Shown: one piece after another, positions 51,935 to 60,666 of the stretch | Numbering within the stretch: the first letter of the stretch is position 1 | Layout: each line of letters starts with the position of its first letter | Assembly: GCF_003144035.1 (NCBI RefSeq) | Contig: NZ_QFWT01000002.1 | Span: 248,001-312,000 of the forward strand | Source: Vibrio albus | GTDB lineage: Bacteria > Pseudomonadota > Gammaproteobacteria > Enterobacterales > Vibrionaceae | Length of the DNA: 64,000 nucleotides | Direction: 5' to 3' | Position numbers and translations under genes: made by a program | Notes under the pieces: generated by a model | Told to the model about the DNA's origin: nothing | Seen by the model: only the letters and a program-made list of their open reading frames with translations | The model's database searches: none

Positions 51935-54559
51935 ATGCCGTATTTGTCACCACTAAAACTTGCTGACGAGCAATTAACCCCAACCAGTCTGAAAGAGCAA
52001 CTGGATGCCCTGTTTGAATACCAGAGACAAGAATTCCAGAATAACCACCCCATTACCGATCTGGTTTATGCCCGCAGTGAATATATGGATCAGTTGCTGC
52101 AGAGACTCTGGCAATATTATGGCTTTTCTGAAATAGACAATCTCTGCCTGGTTGCTGTCGGCGGCTACGGACGCGCTGAACTGCACCCTCTGTCAGACAT
52201 TGATATTTTACTCTTGTCTCTTACCCCGCCACCGGAATCGGTCAAAGCCAAACTCAGTGAGTTCATCACGTTGTTATGGGATCTCAGGTTAGAAGTCGGT
52301 CATGCTGTGCGTACGGTTCAGGAATGTGCGGACATCGGACGAGAAGATCTGACGGTTGCGACCAACTTGCAGGAAGCTCGCCTGTTAAGTGGCTGTGAAG
52401 ATACATTTTACCGGCTCAAAACCATCATCCTGGCCGATTCATTCTGGCCCAGCGACGTGTTCTTCGAAGCAAAAGTCAAAGAACAGAAAGAACGACATGC
52501 CCGTTATCATGACACCACCTACAACCTGGAACCTGACATTAAGTCTAGCCCGGGCGGGCTAAGGGATATTCATACACTTGGCTGGGTCGCCCGACGCCAC
52601 TTCGGTGCAACGTCACTGCTGGAAATGAGCCATTTTGGTTTCCTGACCGACAGTGAATACCGGGAACTGAAGGAATGCCAGGATTTTCTCTGGCGTATCC
52701 GTTTTGCTCTGCATCTGGAACTGAAGCGATACGATAACCGCCTGACCTTTGCTCATCAGGCTGGTGTTGCTGAACTGTTAGGCTTCACCGGAAAGGGAAA
52801 TACGGCGGTAGAAACTATGATGAAAGAGTTCTACCGAACCCTTCGCCGGGTAGCCGAACTCAACCAGATGCTGCTACGCCTGTTCGATCAGGCCATTATC
52901 AGCGAGGGTGAACAACCGGAAGCTGAAATCCTGGATGATGATTTCCAGCGCCGTGGCTCACTCATCGAAGCCAGAAAACCCGCACTGTTTCAGTCCCGGC
53001 CGGAAACCATTCTGGATATGTTTATCCACATTGCCAATGACTCCACCATTGAAGATGTGGGGCCCGCAACGATGCGTCAGTTGCGGACAGCAAGAAGACG
53101 ACTGAATAAGTTCCTGCATACCATCCCGGAGGCCAGGGAAAAGTTCATGACGCTGGTCCGTCACCCGAACTCGCTGTATAAAGCTTTCAGCCTGATGCAC
53201 AAACTGGGGGTACTGGCGACTTATCTACCTCAGTGGAGTCATATTGTCGGGCAGATGCAGTTTGACCTGTTCCATGTCTATACGGTGGATGAGCACAGTA
53301 TCCGGGTACTGAAACATATTCACACCTTCAGCCAGCCTGAAAATGCGGCTGTCCACCCTATCTGTTGCGAAGTTTATCCTCGCCTTCAGAAGAAGGAACT
53401 CTTATTGCTGGCCGCCATGTTCCACGATATAGGTAAAGGGCGGGGCGGCGATCATTCAGAAATCGGTTCTGTTGAAGCCTATGACTTCTGTCTTGAACAT
53501 GGCCTGTCTAAACCAGAAGCTAAGCTGGTGTCCTGGCTGGTAAAAAGCCACCTGCTCATGTCGGTGACCGCTCAGCGACGTGACATCTACGACCCCGAAG
53601 TTATTGCCGAGTTTGCCAAACAAGTGCGGGACGAAGAATATCTGGACAATCTGGTCTGTCTGACTGTCGCCGATATCTGCGCCACCAACTCAGAACTATG
53701 GAACAGCTGGAAGAGAACGCTTCTGGCGGAACTTTATCATTCGACCCAGCGAGCTCTGCGCCGTGGCCTGGAAAACCCTGTCGATGTTCGTGACCGTATC
53801 CGTCACAATCAACAAATGGCTTCAGCTCAACTGCGCAAAGAGGGCTTTACCAGCCGGGAAATCGAACTGTTATGGCACCGCTTTAAGGCCGATTATTTCT
53901 TGCGTCATACCTACCAACAAATCGCCTGGCACAGTGAACATCTATTACGAATGGAGGATGCCGATGGAACCCAAATCCTTTTCGGCGAAAAGGCCTCCCG
54001 TGGTGGTACGGAAATGTTCATTTACACCAAAGACCAACCATCCCTGTTTGCTAAAGTTGTGGCAGAACTGGACAGAAGAAACCTGAGCGTGCTGGATGCG
54101 CAAATCATGGAGAGTAAAGATGACTATACTCTGGATACCTTTATCATCCTGGATCAGAATGGTGAGCCCATTGATGAAAGCCAGCATGTGGGATTAATCC
54201 GTAGCCTGAAGCAGGTGATCAAGGAAGGTAAACTCACGGCCATTAAACTACGCCGGACCCCTCGGAACCTTAAGCACTTTAATGTGAAAACCCGGGTCGA
54301 CTTTATTCCGACCAAGAGAAGGAAGCAGACTCTGATGGAGTTTGTGGCTCTGGATACCCCCGGACTATTGGCAAAAATCGGCGCAACCTTCGCAGAGCTG
54401 AACATCAACCTGCATGGTGCGAAAATTACGACCATTGGTGAACGGGCAGAAGACTTGTTTATCCTGACCTCTTCAACCGATTCATTGCTGACCTACGAAG
54501 AACAGGAGCAACTCAAAGAGCTGCTGATCCAGAATGTGTCGGAGCTGATGCCGAGCTAG
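51935..54559 (+). CDS. glnD: Bifunctional uridylyltransferase/uridylyl-removing enzyme
   Basis: An 874-residue nitrogen sensor that uridylylates P-II (GlnB) when glutamine is low. Domains: nucleotidyltransferase with GGYGRAELHPLSDIDILLL (about 76-94), helical linker, HD domain with FHDIGKGRGGDHSEIG (about 496-512), and two ACT domains near residues 690 and 800. The start at 51935 is chosen because earlier residues from 51767 are not domain-like. Its TAG stop codon is the first triplet of composite repeat copy D. Confidence 0.96.
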   Translation: MPYLSPLKLADEQLTPTSLKEQLDALFEYQRQEFQNNHPITDLVYARSEYMDQLLQRLWQYYGFSEIDNLCLVAVGGYGRAELHPLSDIDILLLSLTPPPESVKAKLSEFITLLWDLRLEVGHAVRTVQECADIGREDLTVATNLQEARLLSGCEDTFYRLKTIILADSFWPSDVFFEAKVKEQKERHARYHDTTYNLEPDIKSSPGGLRDIHTLGWVARRHFGATSLLEMSHFGFLTDSEYRELKECQDFLWRIRFALHLELKRYDNRLTFAHQAGVAELLGFTGKGNTAVETMMKEFYRTLRRVAELNQMLLRLFDQAIISEGEQPEAEILDDDFQRRGSLIEARKPALFQSRPETILDMFIHIANDSTIEDVGPATMRQLRTARRRLNKFLHTIPEAREKFMTLVRHPNSLYKAFSLMHKLGVLATYLPQWSHIVGQMQFDLFHVYTVDEHSIRVLKHIHTFSQPENAAVHPICCEVYPRLQKKELLLLAAMFHDIGKGRGGDHSEIGSVEAYDFCLEHGLSKPEAKLVSWLVKSHLLMSVTAQRRDIYDPEVIAEFAKQVRDEEYLDNLVCLTVADICATNSELWNSWKRTLLAELYHSTQRALRRGLENPVDVRDRIRHNQQMASAQLRKEGFTSREIELLWHRFKADYFLRHTYQQIAWHSEHLLRMEDADGTQILFGEKASRGGTEMFIYTKDQPSLFAKVVAELDRRNLSVLDAQIMESKDDYTLDTFIILDQNGEPIDESQHVGLIRSLKQVIKEGKLTAIKLRRTPRNLKHFNVKTRVDFIPTKRRKQTLMEFVALDTPGLLAKIGATFAELNINLHGAKITTIGERAEDLFILTSSTDSLLTYEEQEQLKELLIQNVSELMPS

Positions 54560-54720
54560 AGACTAGAGGCTAGAGGCTAGAGGCTAGAGGAAATCGTCAT
54601 CCCTGCGAAGGCAGGGATCTACTAAGCCATCACAGACTCATTGATAAGATTCCTGCCTTCGCAGGAATGACAACAGGTGTTGCTTGTATAGTATCTAGAA
54701 GCAAAGCGATCTCGTCTCTA
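54557..54720. repeat. Composite TAGAGAC repeat, copy D (glnD-truC gap)
   Basis: Starts TAGAGAC then three TAGAGGC units and TAGAGG (54557-54590), so the heptamer has drifted. Two inverted blocks follow: CGTCATCCCTGCGAAGGCAG... at 54595-54621 and its inverse at 54647-54671. The end, AGAAGCAAAGCGATCTCGTCTCTA, reaches 54720. The first TAG is the glnD stop codon and the last three bases (CTA) are the truC stop codon on the minus strand. Confidence 0.9.
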
Positions 54721-55434
54721 GACCGTCCAGTCAAACTCACCAAACAGCCTTAACCACACCTCATCAAAACCCGCTTTGATGGTTATCTCTTCTCCACTAA
54801 ACGGGTGAACAAAGCTCAGTTCAGAGGCGTGCAGCAAAAGCCGCTTGGCATCATAATGCTCGCGGAACAGACGGTTATGCCGACCGTCACCATGGGTGGT
54901 GTCTCCGATAATGGGGTGACTCAGGTGATGCATATGACGGCGTAGCTGGTGCTTTCTACCGGTTTTTGGCTTCATTTCCACCAGGCAGTAGCGGCTGGTC
55001 GGAAAGCGGCCGGTCGAGAATGGCACTTCCACCTTCGCCAAGGGGCGGTATTCAGTCACCGCCTCTTTAGCTTCCGGCTCTTTGCTGGCGAACTTGTCTG
55101 CAATTTTGTCCTGATCTTCTTTTAACGGATAATCCAGTACTGCCGCTTCTTCTATCCAGCCCCGCACCACAGCATGATAGGTTTTCTGCATTTCATGATG
55201 AGCAAACATCGGCATCACCTGCGAGGCAACCTCACTGGAGAGCGCAAAGAACAGCACTCCGGACGTCGGCCTGTCCAGACGATGCAAAGGAAAAACATGC
55301 TGTCCAATCTGATCCCGCAGTGTCTGCATCACAAACTGGGTTTCATATTTATCCAGCCATGAACGGTGCACCAGCATACCTGCCGGTTTGTTCACCGCAA
55401 TCAGGTAGTCATCCTGATACACTATTTCCAGCAT
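54718..55434 (-). CDS. truC: tRNA pseudouridine(65) synthase TruC
   Basis: A 238-residue RluA-family pseudouridine synthase that modifies U65 of certain tRNAs. The catalytic Asp is D54 in PLHRLDRPTSGV. KPKTGRKHQLRRHMHHLSHPIIGD is also family-typical. The start ATG at 55434 overlaps the yqcC stop as TAATG, pointing to coupled translation; an ATG three codons earlier is inside yqcC. Confidence 0.94.
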   Translation of the reverse strand: MLEIVYQDDYLIAVNKPAGMLVHRSWLDKYETQFVMQTLRDQIGQHVFPLHRLDRPTSGVLFFALSSEVASQVMPMFAHHEMQKTYHAVVRGWIEEAAVLDYPLKEDQDKIADKFASKEPEAKEAVTEYRPLAKVEVPFSTGRFPTSRYCLVEMKPKTGRKHQLRRHMHHLSHPIIGDTTHGDGRHNRLFREHYDAKRLLLHASELSFVHPFSGEEITIKAGFDEVWLRLFGEFDWTV

Positions 55435-55748
55435 TACTGACATGCTTTATCTATATCCTCTATTAATGTTAACAGCGCCTGTTTACCGGCATCCAGTTTC
55501 CACACTTCCTCAAAATAGGGGGAGATAGCGAAGCCTGACGGAACAGGCTGTTCCCGGCTCATCAAATCCAGCATTCTGGGAATGAAGATCCACTGTAACC
55601 ATTCTTCGGGAGTCAATGTATCCACTGAAAACGGCTGCTGGCTACTGAGAGCCACTGCAGACGGGGAAGACTGACTCCACAAGCCACTTTCGCGCATACC
55701 CTGCTCCAGCTCACTCAGATGCTGCTTAAACCGGATAATTTTTGTCAT
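55434..55748 (-). CDS. yqcC: YqcC family protein
   Basis: A 104-residue helical protein of the YqcC/DUF446 family, known from enterobacteria upstream of truC. TPEEWLQWIFIPRMLDLM is the typical central segment. The function is unknown. The start at 55748 follows TTGGAGCAG. Conserved truC-yqcC-csrB order. Confidence 0.88.
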   Translation of the reverse strand: MTKIIRFKQHLSELEQGMRESGLWSQSSPSAVALSSQQPFSVDTLTPEEWLQWIFIPRMLDLMSREQPVPSGFAISPYFEEVWKLDAGKQALLTLIEDIDKACQ

Positions 55749-55872
55749 TTCTGCTCCAATGTTCACCGTTTTTATGCAGGCTTACCCTGAATTATACGGG
55801 ACTGCCTTGAATTTTGGCCCAAGAGTACCATTTATTAAGGAAATACCCATAATTCCAATCGGGGATCCATTC

Positions 55873-56907
55873 ATGGACAGTATTTATACCCTGACCCAGC
55901 TACTGACTAACAGTGGCTGTGAGTATCAAATTTATGACCTTGGCCGACGTATCCAGCCAATTGATAATGCGCTTTTTTCCGCTGTTGAACAGGGACAGAA
56001 CCCCTATCCTTATCCGATTCAGCGCCACGCCCAACTAGCAGTCGCCTACTGGAATGAAGAAAAGCAGCCCTGGATCTGGTTCCTGAAGTTTCCACTGGAT
56101 GAGCGCGGCCTGTTAAAACAATCTGATGTCGGCAACTTTATCAAATATGTATTGGAAGCCATGGGCTCCCGACTGAATAAACAACTTGATGAAGAACAGC
56201 AACAGAAGCTGGCCAACAATCCATACACCTTTAAACCGGCAGAAGACAAAATGGCGGTGTTTCACAGCCAGTTACGTGCTTCTCTGGATATAGCCACCAG
56301 CCAGTATTATGAGCACGCTCAGCACTATTTTTCCGGTGGATTAGGCTGGGAAAACTGGCAGACGGTTGGCCTGCAGGGTATCACCGACATTTGCGCGCGA
56401 CTGAATAAAGAACAGAATGGTGTATTAATCCGCAAAGCGATCTCTCACCTGCCCTCTGAGCCGCTATATGCCCTTCTGGGGGGACTGGAGCATATCCAGT
56501 TGCCAGACAAACTAGCGGAAAAAATCCAGGGCATGGCACTGACCGAATGCAAAAGCAAAGAACCGGATCTTTTCCTGTTATCCGCATTAGTCAGAGCCCT
56601 GTCCGGCGCTGATAAGACTATTTTACAGGACGTCATCACGACCATTCTGGACAGCCCCGGACTTAGCCATCAGGAAGTCCTTATCGGACTTGCCGGACGG
56701 GCCTGGGAAGCGCTGGAAAACCCAGAAGCAGCAGAACAGTTCCTGCTTCGTATCGCTCAGACAGGCAATCAGCCACTGTTCAATCAGCTGTTTGCTGATT
56801 TGGTGATGCTTCCCGCATTACGTATCGTATTTCTGCCTTTACTGCATAATGCCCCCTCACAGGAGCTTGCAGACGCGCTGATTAGGCTTCAGCAGTCGGT
56901 CAAATAG
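55873..56907 (+). CDS. DUF3549 family protein
   Basis: A 344-residue soluble protein resembling DUF3549, an uncharacterised gammaproteobacterial family. It begins MDSIYTLTQLLTNSGCEYQIYDLGRR and includes PWIWFLKFPLDERGLL. The C-terminal half consists of helical HEAT-like repeats in which I see no catalytic motif. The frame is open from 55759, but the earlier 38 residues are not domain-like and the ATG at 55873 follows GGGGAT. It is inserted between yqcC and csrB relative to E. coli. Confidence 0.75.
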   Translation: MDSIYTLTQLLTNSGCEYQIYDLGRRIQPIDNALFSAVEQGQNPYPYPIQRHAQLAVAYWNEEKQPWIWFLKFPLDERGLLKQSDVGNFIKYVLEAMGSRLNKQLDEEQQQKLANNPYTFKPAEDKMAVFHSQLRASLDIATSQYYEHAQHYFSGGLGWENWQTVGLQGITDICARLNKEQNGVLIRKAISHLPSEPLYALLGGLEHIQLPDKLAEKIQGMALTECKSKEPDLFLLSALVRALSGADKTILQDVITTILDSPGLSHQEVLIGLAGRAWEALENPEAAEQFLLRIAQTGNQPLFNQLFADLVMLPALRIVFLPLLHNAPSQELADALIRLQQSVK

Positions 56908-56925
56908 TATTTTTCTTTCCAAAAA

Positions 56926-57318
56926 AGAAAAACCCCGATACTCGCGTATCGGGGTTATGATCTTACTCGCAGCATTCCGGCTACTACAACGGTGCTCCCT
57001 GCATCATCCTTAATAGTACCGAATCCCTCGGTTTAATCCTGCATCGCCATCCTGGCGGTGTCCTGGTCGTCCTGACCTGCTAATAATCCTGATTAGCGCA
57101 CGTCACTTGTTCCCTGAGCGGTTTCCCTGACATCATCCTGATGTGGTTCCTGCCTTCGTCCTGAAGGTGTCCTGTGCTCCGTGCTGATTGCGTTCCTGAC
57201 AATCAAAACTTCTTCCTGAAGATAACCTGTTCCCTGGTTATACTTAAATCCATGTCTGCATCCTGCCGACGCCATTAAGATTACCCTTATCCTGATTCTG
57301 AACAAGCCCGTTTTTCTG
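56926..57318 (-). ncRNA. csrB: CsrB-family regulatory RNA
   Basis: On the minus strand this stretch contains about 22 GGA triplets, of which 13 are CAGGA and three are CAGGGA. Many sit in loops of short hairpins, for example CATCA-TCC-TGATG and CCTTC-GTCCT-GAAGG seen on the plus strand. This is the hallmark of RNAs that sequester the translational regulator CsrA. It ends in an excellent terminator (stem 56931-56956, then TTTCTTTTTT). Position matches E. coli csrB, between yqcC and syd. The 5' end is approximate; a weak promoter (TTGTAC, 17 bp, TTGAAT) ends near 57326. Confidence 0.92.
56931..56956 (-). terminator. Terminator of the CsrB RNA
   Basis: AACCCCGATAC and GTATCGGGGTT form a perfect 11-bp stem with loop TCGC or its complement. 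On the minus strand it is followed by a 10-nt T-rich tract (TTTCTTTTTT). Confidence 0.95.
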
Positions 57319-57636
57319 TATTTTTATTCAACCAAACGTTTATTAATCGTACAAAACAAGGAAAAACAACAGGATAAAACAACGAGACTGGCTCATATTC
57401 AGCATAAGTTTCGATTTTTCCTACAAAGAATGTAAGAGATCTCTCACAAATCACTTCAGCTATATCTTCTCTAAATGACACTCTATTCACTTAATGTGGT
57501 AAATATTCACATGCAGGATATTTAATGAATAAATTGTCACCTATGAATGACAATAGAAAAAACACTTACTAATTGTCAGACAAGAAAGTATCCTCTAGCG
57601 GTGAAATCCCCCAGATGATGTCTCAAGGATAGCCGT
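57319..57636. other. Intergenic region between csrB and the KfrA-like gene
   Basis: 318 bp of AT-rich DNA with no credible ORF. It holds the csrB promoter, the UvrY-type box (57431-57448) and, near its right end, an AAGGA ribosome binding site for the gene at 57637. No other signal was recognised. Confidence 0.7.
57431..57448. promoter_or_regulatory. UvrY/VarA-type activator box upstream of csrB
   Basis: TGTAAGAGATCTCTCACA is an 18-bp near-perfect palindrome matching the UvrY/GacA/VarA recognition sequence (TGTAAG-N6-CTTACA) with one mismatch. It lies about 115 bp upstream of the CsrB 5' end, as expected for a gene activated by the BarA/UvrY (VarS/VarA) system. Confidence 0.85.
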
Positions 57637-57918
57637 ATGCTAACTAAAGATGTAACAGAAGAACTGACACAGATCATGAATGCCCTGCACCAGCAAGGCA
57701 AAGAGCCGACTCTGGCACTGGTAAAAGCCAGACTCTCCTCTCCGGTCCCCATGCCTGCCTTAATTACTGCGATTAAAAGCTGGAAAAACAGTAAGAAAGT
57801 ACCTAAGGTCGAAGTTGCCCGTCAGGAGGATTCGGATCAAGAGCGTATTCGCCAGTTAGAACAACAGGTTCAGGAACTGACCTCAAGAATTCAGGCACTG
57901 GAAGAGAAATTAGCATGA
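57637..57918 (+). CDS. KfrA-N-like DNA-binding protein with coiled coil
   Basis: The product is 93 residues. Residues 5-50 ([34 protein letters not shown] as landmark, quoted in part: [23 protein letters not shown]) resemble the N-terminal helix-turn-helix of KfrA-like DNA-binding proteins. Residues 62-93 form a heptad-rich coiled coil ([20 protein letters not shown]). Probably a small DNA-binding or partner-dimerising protein; function unknown. Its stop overlaps the yaiI start (ATGA), so the two are translationally coupled. Confidence 0.65.
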   Translation: MLTKDVTEELTQIMNALHQQGKEPTLALVKARLSSPVPMPALITAIKSWKNSKKVPKVEVARQEDSDQERIRQLEQQVQELTSRIQALEEKLA

Positions 57919-58361
57919 AAATATGGGTCGATGCCGATGCGTGCCCTAAGGTAGTACGCGAAACCTTGTTCCGTGCAGCAGAAAGAACCGGCGTGGAATG
58001 TACTTTCGTCGCCAACCACTATATCCCGGTACCGACCCGGACAAATATTCGCAGCATTCAGGTGCAGGCCGGGTTTGATATTGCCGACAATGAAATTGTA
58101 CAGCGCTGTGAACCGGGTGACCTGATTATTACCGCCGATATTCCACTGGCAGATGAAGTGATCACTAAAGGTGCGCTCGCCTTAAGCCCCCGGGGGGAGT
58201 TATATACCAAAGAAACGATAAAATCCCGGCTTAATATCCGGGATTTTATGGACACCATGAGAGCCAGTGGTGTTCAGACCGGAGGCCCGGCAGCACTTTC
58301 CCAGACAGAACGCCGGGAGTTTGCCAACCATCTGGATCGGATACTGGCTAAATCGCGCTAA
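57915..58361 (+). CDS. yaiI: YaiI/YqxD family protein (DUF188)
   Basis: A 148-residue protein with the family's N-terminal [14 protein letters not shown] and [15 protein letters not shown] motifs. The acidic residues suggest a PIN/NYN-like nuclease fold, but activity is not established. Start overlaps the previous stop by 4 bp; a two-gene operon is likely. Confidence 0.88.
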   Translation: MKIWVDADACPKVVRETLFRAAERTGVECTFVANHYIPVPTRTNIRSIQVQAGFDIADNEIVQRCEPGDLIITADIPLADEVITKGALALSPRGELYTKETIKSRLNIRDFMDTMRASGVQTGGPAALSQTERREFANHLDRILAKSR

Positions 58362-58371
58362 CAAGGCTCAA

Positions 58372-59148
58372 TTATTTTAGAAAATCCCAGGATAAGTTGG
58401 ACACGATACGGCACTTATCGCATTTAAAGTGGAAGATATCATGGATGGGCTGATCCAGAGCCCATTCCCCACCACAACCGGGACATTTACGCTGTTTCTC
58501 TTCGGCCAGACTCTTACCCCCGACCCGGTACTGATAGTAATAGGTCGGGATCTTAGTAATGTACTCGATCCTGCCTCTGATATCCCAGCCTCTTCGGAAC
58601 AGATCACTGTTCACATCCGTCATTTCCCGTAATGCGGCATGCTCAGCTTTGCAGGCACCGGCCATCTGCAGTTCATCGCAGGCCTGCCATTCCGTCTGCC
58701 ATTTGATAACGGTTTTATGGTCACCGTTCAGCGTTGGTGGGTTACGGTAAAGAGGGATCGGCAATAGCGTGTCACCACTTCTTAACGGAGAACAGGTATG
58801 CACATATGTGGTATACAGCACCTGCCATGAAGGCGCTTGCTCTTCCGCTGCCTGCTCGGAGTTCAGATCACGGCCAACCAGACGCACCTTGGGAGCGAGC
58901 AGACAGGCATCAGACAGTTTCTTCAGACAAAATTTCACATAATCGGAATGATTATCCGGATGCAACGCATCCTGCTCAGGACACACTGCCCGCACGGTAA
59001 AAATTCCGTCGCCCATCACGACCGGAAATTCGCGCCCCAGTACCTGACCATTATATCGCAGGGCTTCCATCAGCCCGTTAATGCCCTTTTCTACGGCACT
59101 AACCGTTGTATCATCGAAACATTCAAATTGCAGTTCAACTACATACAT
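58372..59148 (-). CDS. DUF2310 Zn-ribbon-containing protein
   Basis: A 258-residue protein. The N-terminal two thirds are of unknown fold; near the C-terminus a zinc ribbon is formed by CPGCGGEW and CDKC. It matches the DUF2310 family, of unknown function. The start at 59148 has GAGG before it; a longer reading into syd to 59235 is rejected. The gene starts 4 bp after the syd stop, so they probably form an operon. Confidence 0.8.
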   Translation of the reverse strand: MYVVELQFECFDDTTVSAVEKGINGLMEALRYNGQVLGREFPVVMGDGIFTVRAVCPEQDALHPDNHSDYVKFCLKKLSDACLLAPKVRLVGRDLNSEQAAEEQAPSWQVLYTTYVHTCSPLRSGDTLLPIPLYRNPPTLNGDHKTVIKWQTEWQACDELQMAGACKAEHAALREMTDVNSDLFRRGWDIRGRIEYITKIPTYYYQYRVGGKSLAEEKQRKCPGCGGEWALDQPIHDIFHFKCDKCRIVSNLSWDFLK

Positions 59149-59152
59149 TGCA

Positions 59153-59698
59153 TTACACCTCTGGTTCCAGTCCAGCCAGAAAGTCGCTGATTGATTCAGC
59201 CAGTACATCTCGCTGTGAGGTTCCCAGGCGCTCAAAAATAACCTGTCCGGTCAGGTTGCAGACAGAAATAACATCCAGGTCAGACTCTGTGGCTCCGATA
59301 AATACGGTAGGTTTTAACTTCAGACGGCGCTGCGTCACCAGGTGTCCCAGAATATTTTCCTGAAGACGGATAAAATCCTCATCACTCCATACCTGTAGCA
59401 GAATCAGAGAATTACCCTGCCAGCGAGCCTCCATATCCGCCGCATACTGAGTACCGTAAAAGGCTTTAATATCCTCATGCAGGGTTAGCTCTATCCCCTG
59501 CTCCAAATTAGAAAAATCGGCAGGAGCGGTTCGTTTCACAGGCTGCCAGTAGACTTTACCGTCTTTTTTCTCTTCAACGCAGGGAGAGGCCAGTTCCCAA
59601 AACTCTTCGTTAGCGGGAAGTGAGTGACAAGTGTCTTTCCATGCCTGCTGAAAACGCAGGGAAAATGCGTATAAAGCCTGTGCGGCAGATTGAGTCAT
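59153..59698 (-). CDS. syd: SecY-interacting protein Syd
   Basis: A 181-residue cytoplasmic protein that binds SecY and can monitor SecYEG assembly. The [22 protein letters not shown] region and the [21 protein letters not shown] tail agree with the Syd family. AGGAG lies 6 nt before the ATG. In E. coli csrB, syd and queF are neighbours; the same set is found here. Confidence 0.92.
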   Translation of the reverse strand: MTQSAAQALYAFSLRFQQAWKDTCHSLPANEEFWELASPCVEEKKDGKVYWQPVKRTAPADFSNLEQGIELTLHEDIKAFYGTQYAADMEARWQGNSLILLQVWSDEDFIRLQENILGHLVTQRRLKLKPTVFIGATESDLDVISVCNLTGQVIFERLGTSQRDVLAESISDFLAGLEPEV

Positions 59699-59787
59699 AA
59701 ATGGCTCCTGACAAAAGGGTTAATGACAGCCAACGGGCTATTCAGTAAAATTCCCGTCATTCTAATCGATCTTTCTCTGAAAACACC

Positions 59788-60633
59788 ATGAGCAAATATT
59801 CCAACGCGAAAGAATTATCCGGTCTGACACTGGGACAGAAAACTGAATACTGTAACCAATACGATGCCAGTCTGCTCCAGCCTGTCCCCCGTAGCCTGAA
59901 CCGGGATGACCTTAATCTGGGTGACGAACTCCCTTTCCAGGGGTGCGATATCTGGACTCTGTATGAGCTGTCCTGGCTAAATGAAAAAGGTCTGCCTCAG
60001 GTTGCCGTCGGCGAAGTATCGATTCCGGCCAGCAGCCACAGCCTGATTGAGTCTAAATCTTTTAAACTGTATCTTAACAGCTTAAACCAAACCCGCTTTG
60101 CCAGTTGGGATCAGGTAACGGATACACTGAAAAAAGATTTATCTGAATGTGCCGGTGCTGCGGTTACCGTCCACATTTACCCTGTCACCCATTATACGGG
60201 CTCGACCATAGCCAATATGCAGGGCGAATGCATTGACGATCAGGATATCGACATTACCGACTTCGATTTTCGTCCGGATCACCTGCTGAATGCCACCAGC
60301 AATGAGTGTGTGTCCGAAACCTTGCATAGCCACTTGTTAAAATCCAACTGCCTTATCACCAGCCAGCCTGACTGGGGCAGTGTCGAAATTGAGTATACGG
60401 GTAAGAAAATTGACCGCGAAGCCCTGCTGCGCTATATCGTCTCGTTCCGCGAACATAATGAGTTTCACGAACAGTGCGTTGAGCGTATCTTTACGGATAT
60501 ACAAAAATACTGCCAGCCGGATACACTGACCGTCTATGCCCGATATACCCGCCGCGGAGGTCTGGATATTAATCCATATCGCTCTTCAGTGAGTGCAGCA
60601 CCTGCGTTGAACAACCGTCTGGCACGTCAGTAA
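59788..60633 (+). CDS. queF: NADPH-dependent 7-cyano-7-deazaguanine reductase
   Basis: A 281-residue bimodular (type II) QueF that reduces preQ0 to preQ1 in queuosine synthesis. The QueF substrate motif is [13 protein letters not shown] near residue 88-100; the nucleophilic Cys is about C188 in [16 protein letters not shown], and the C-terminal FHEQCVERI segment is conserved. It is divergent from syd, 89 bp apart. Confidence 0.95.
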   Translation: MSKYSNAKELSGLTLGQKTEYCNQYDASLLQPVPRSLNRDDLNLGDELPFQGCDIWTLYELSWLNEKGLPQVAVGEVSIPASSHSLIESKSFKLYLNSLNQTRFASWDQVTDTLKKDLSECAGAAVTVHIYPVTHYTGSTIANMQGECIDDQDIDITDFDFRPDHLLNATSNECVSETLHSHLLKSNCLITSQPDWGSVEIEYTGKKIDREALLRYIVSFREHNEFHEQCVERIFTDIQKYCQPDTLTVYARYTRRGGLDINPYRSSVSAAPALNNRLARQ

Positions 60634-60666
60634 CAGCCCTCTTACGAATAAAAGGAATAGTTGTCG

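Noticed and set aside
56950..57310. Short ORFs within the CsrB stretch
   Set aside because: The repeated TCCTG pattern and the terminator explain the sequence as RNA; the 70-residue frame there is low-complexity and lacks a start signal.
57637..57918. Integrated plasmid fragment suggested by KfrA similarity
   Set aside because: No replication, partition or transfer genes are nearby and the flanking gene order is ordinary chromosome.
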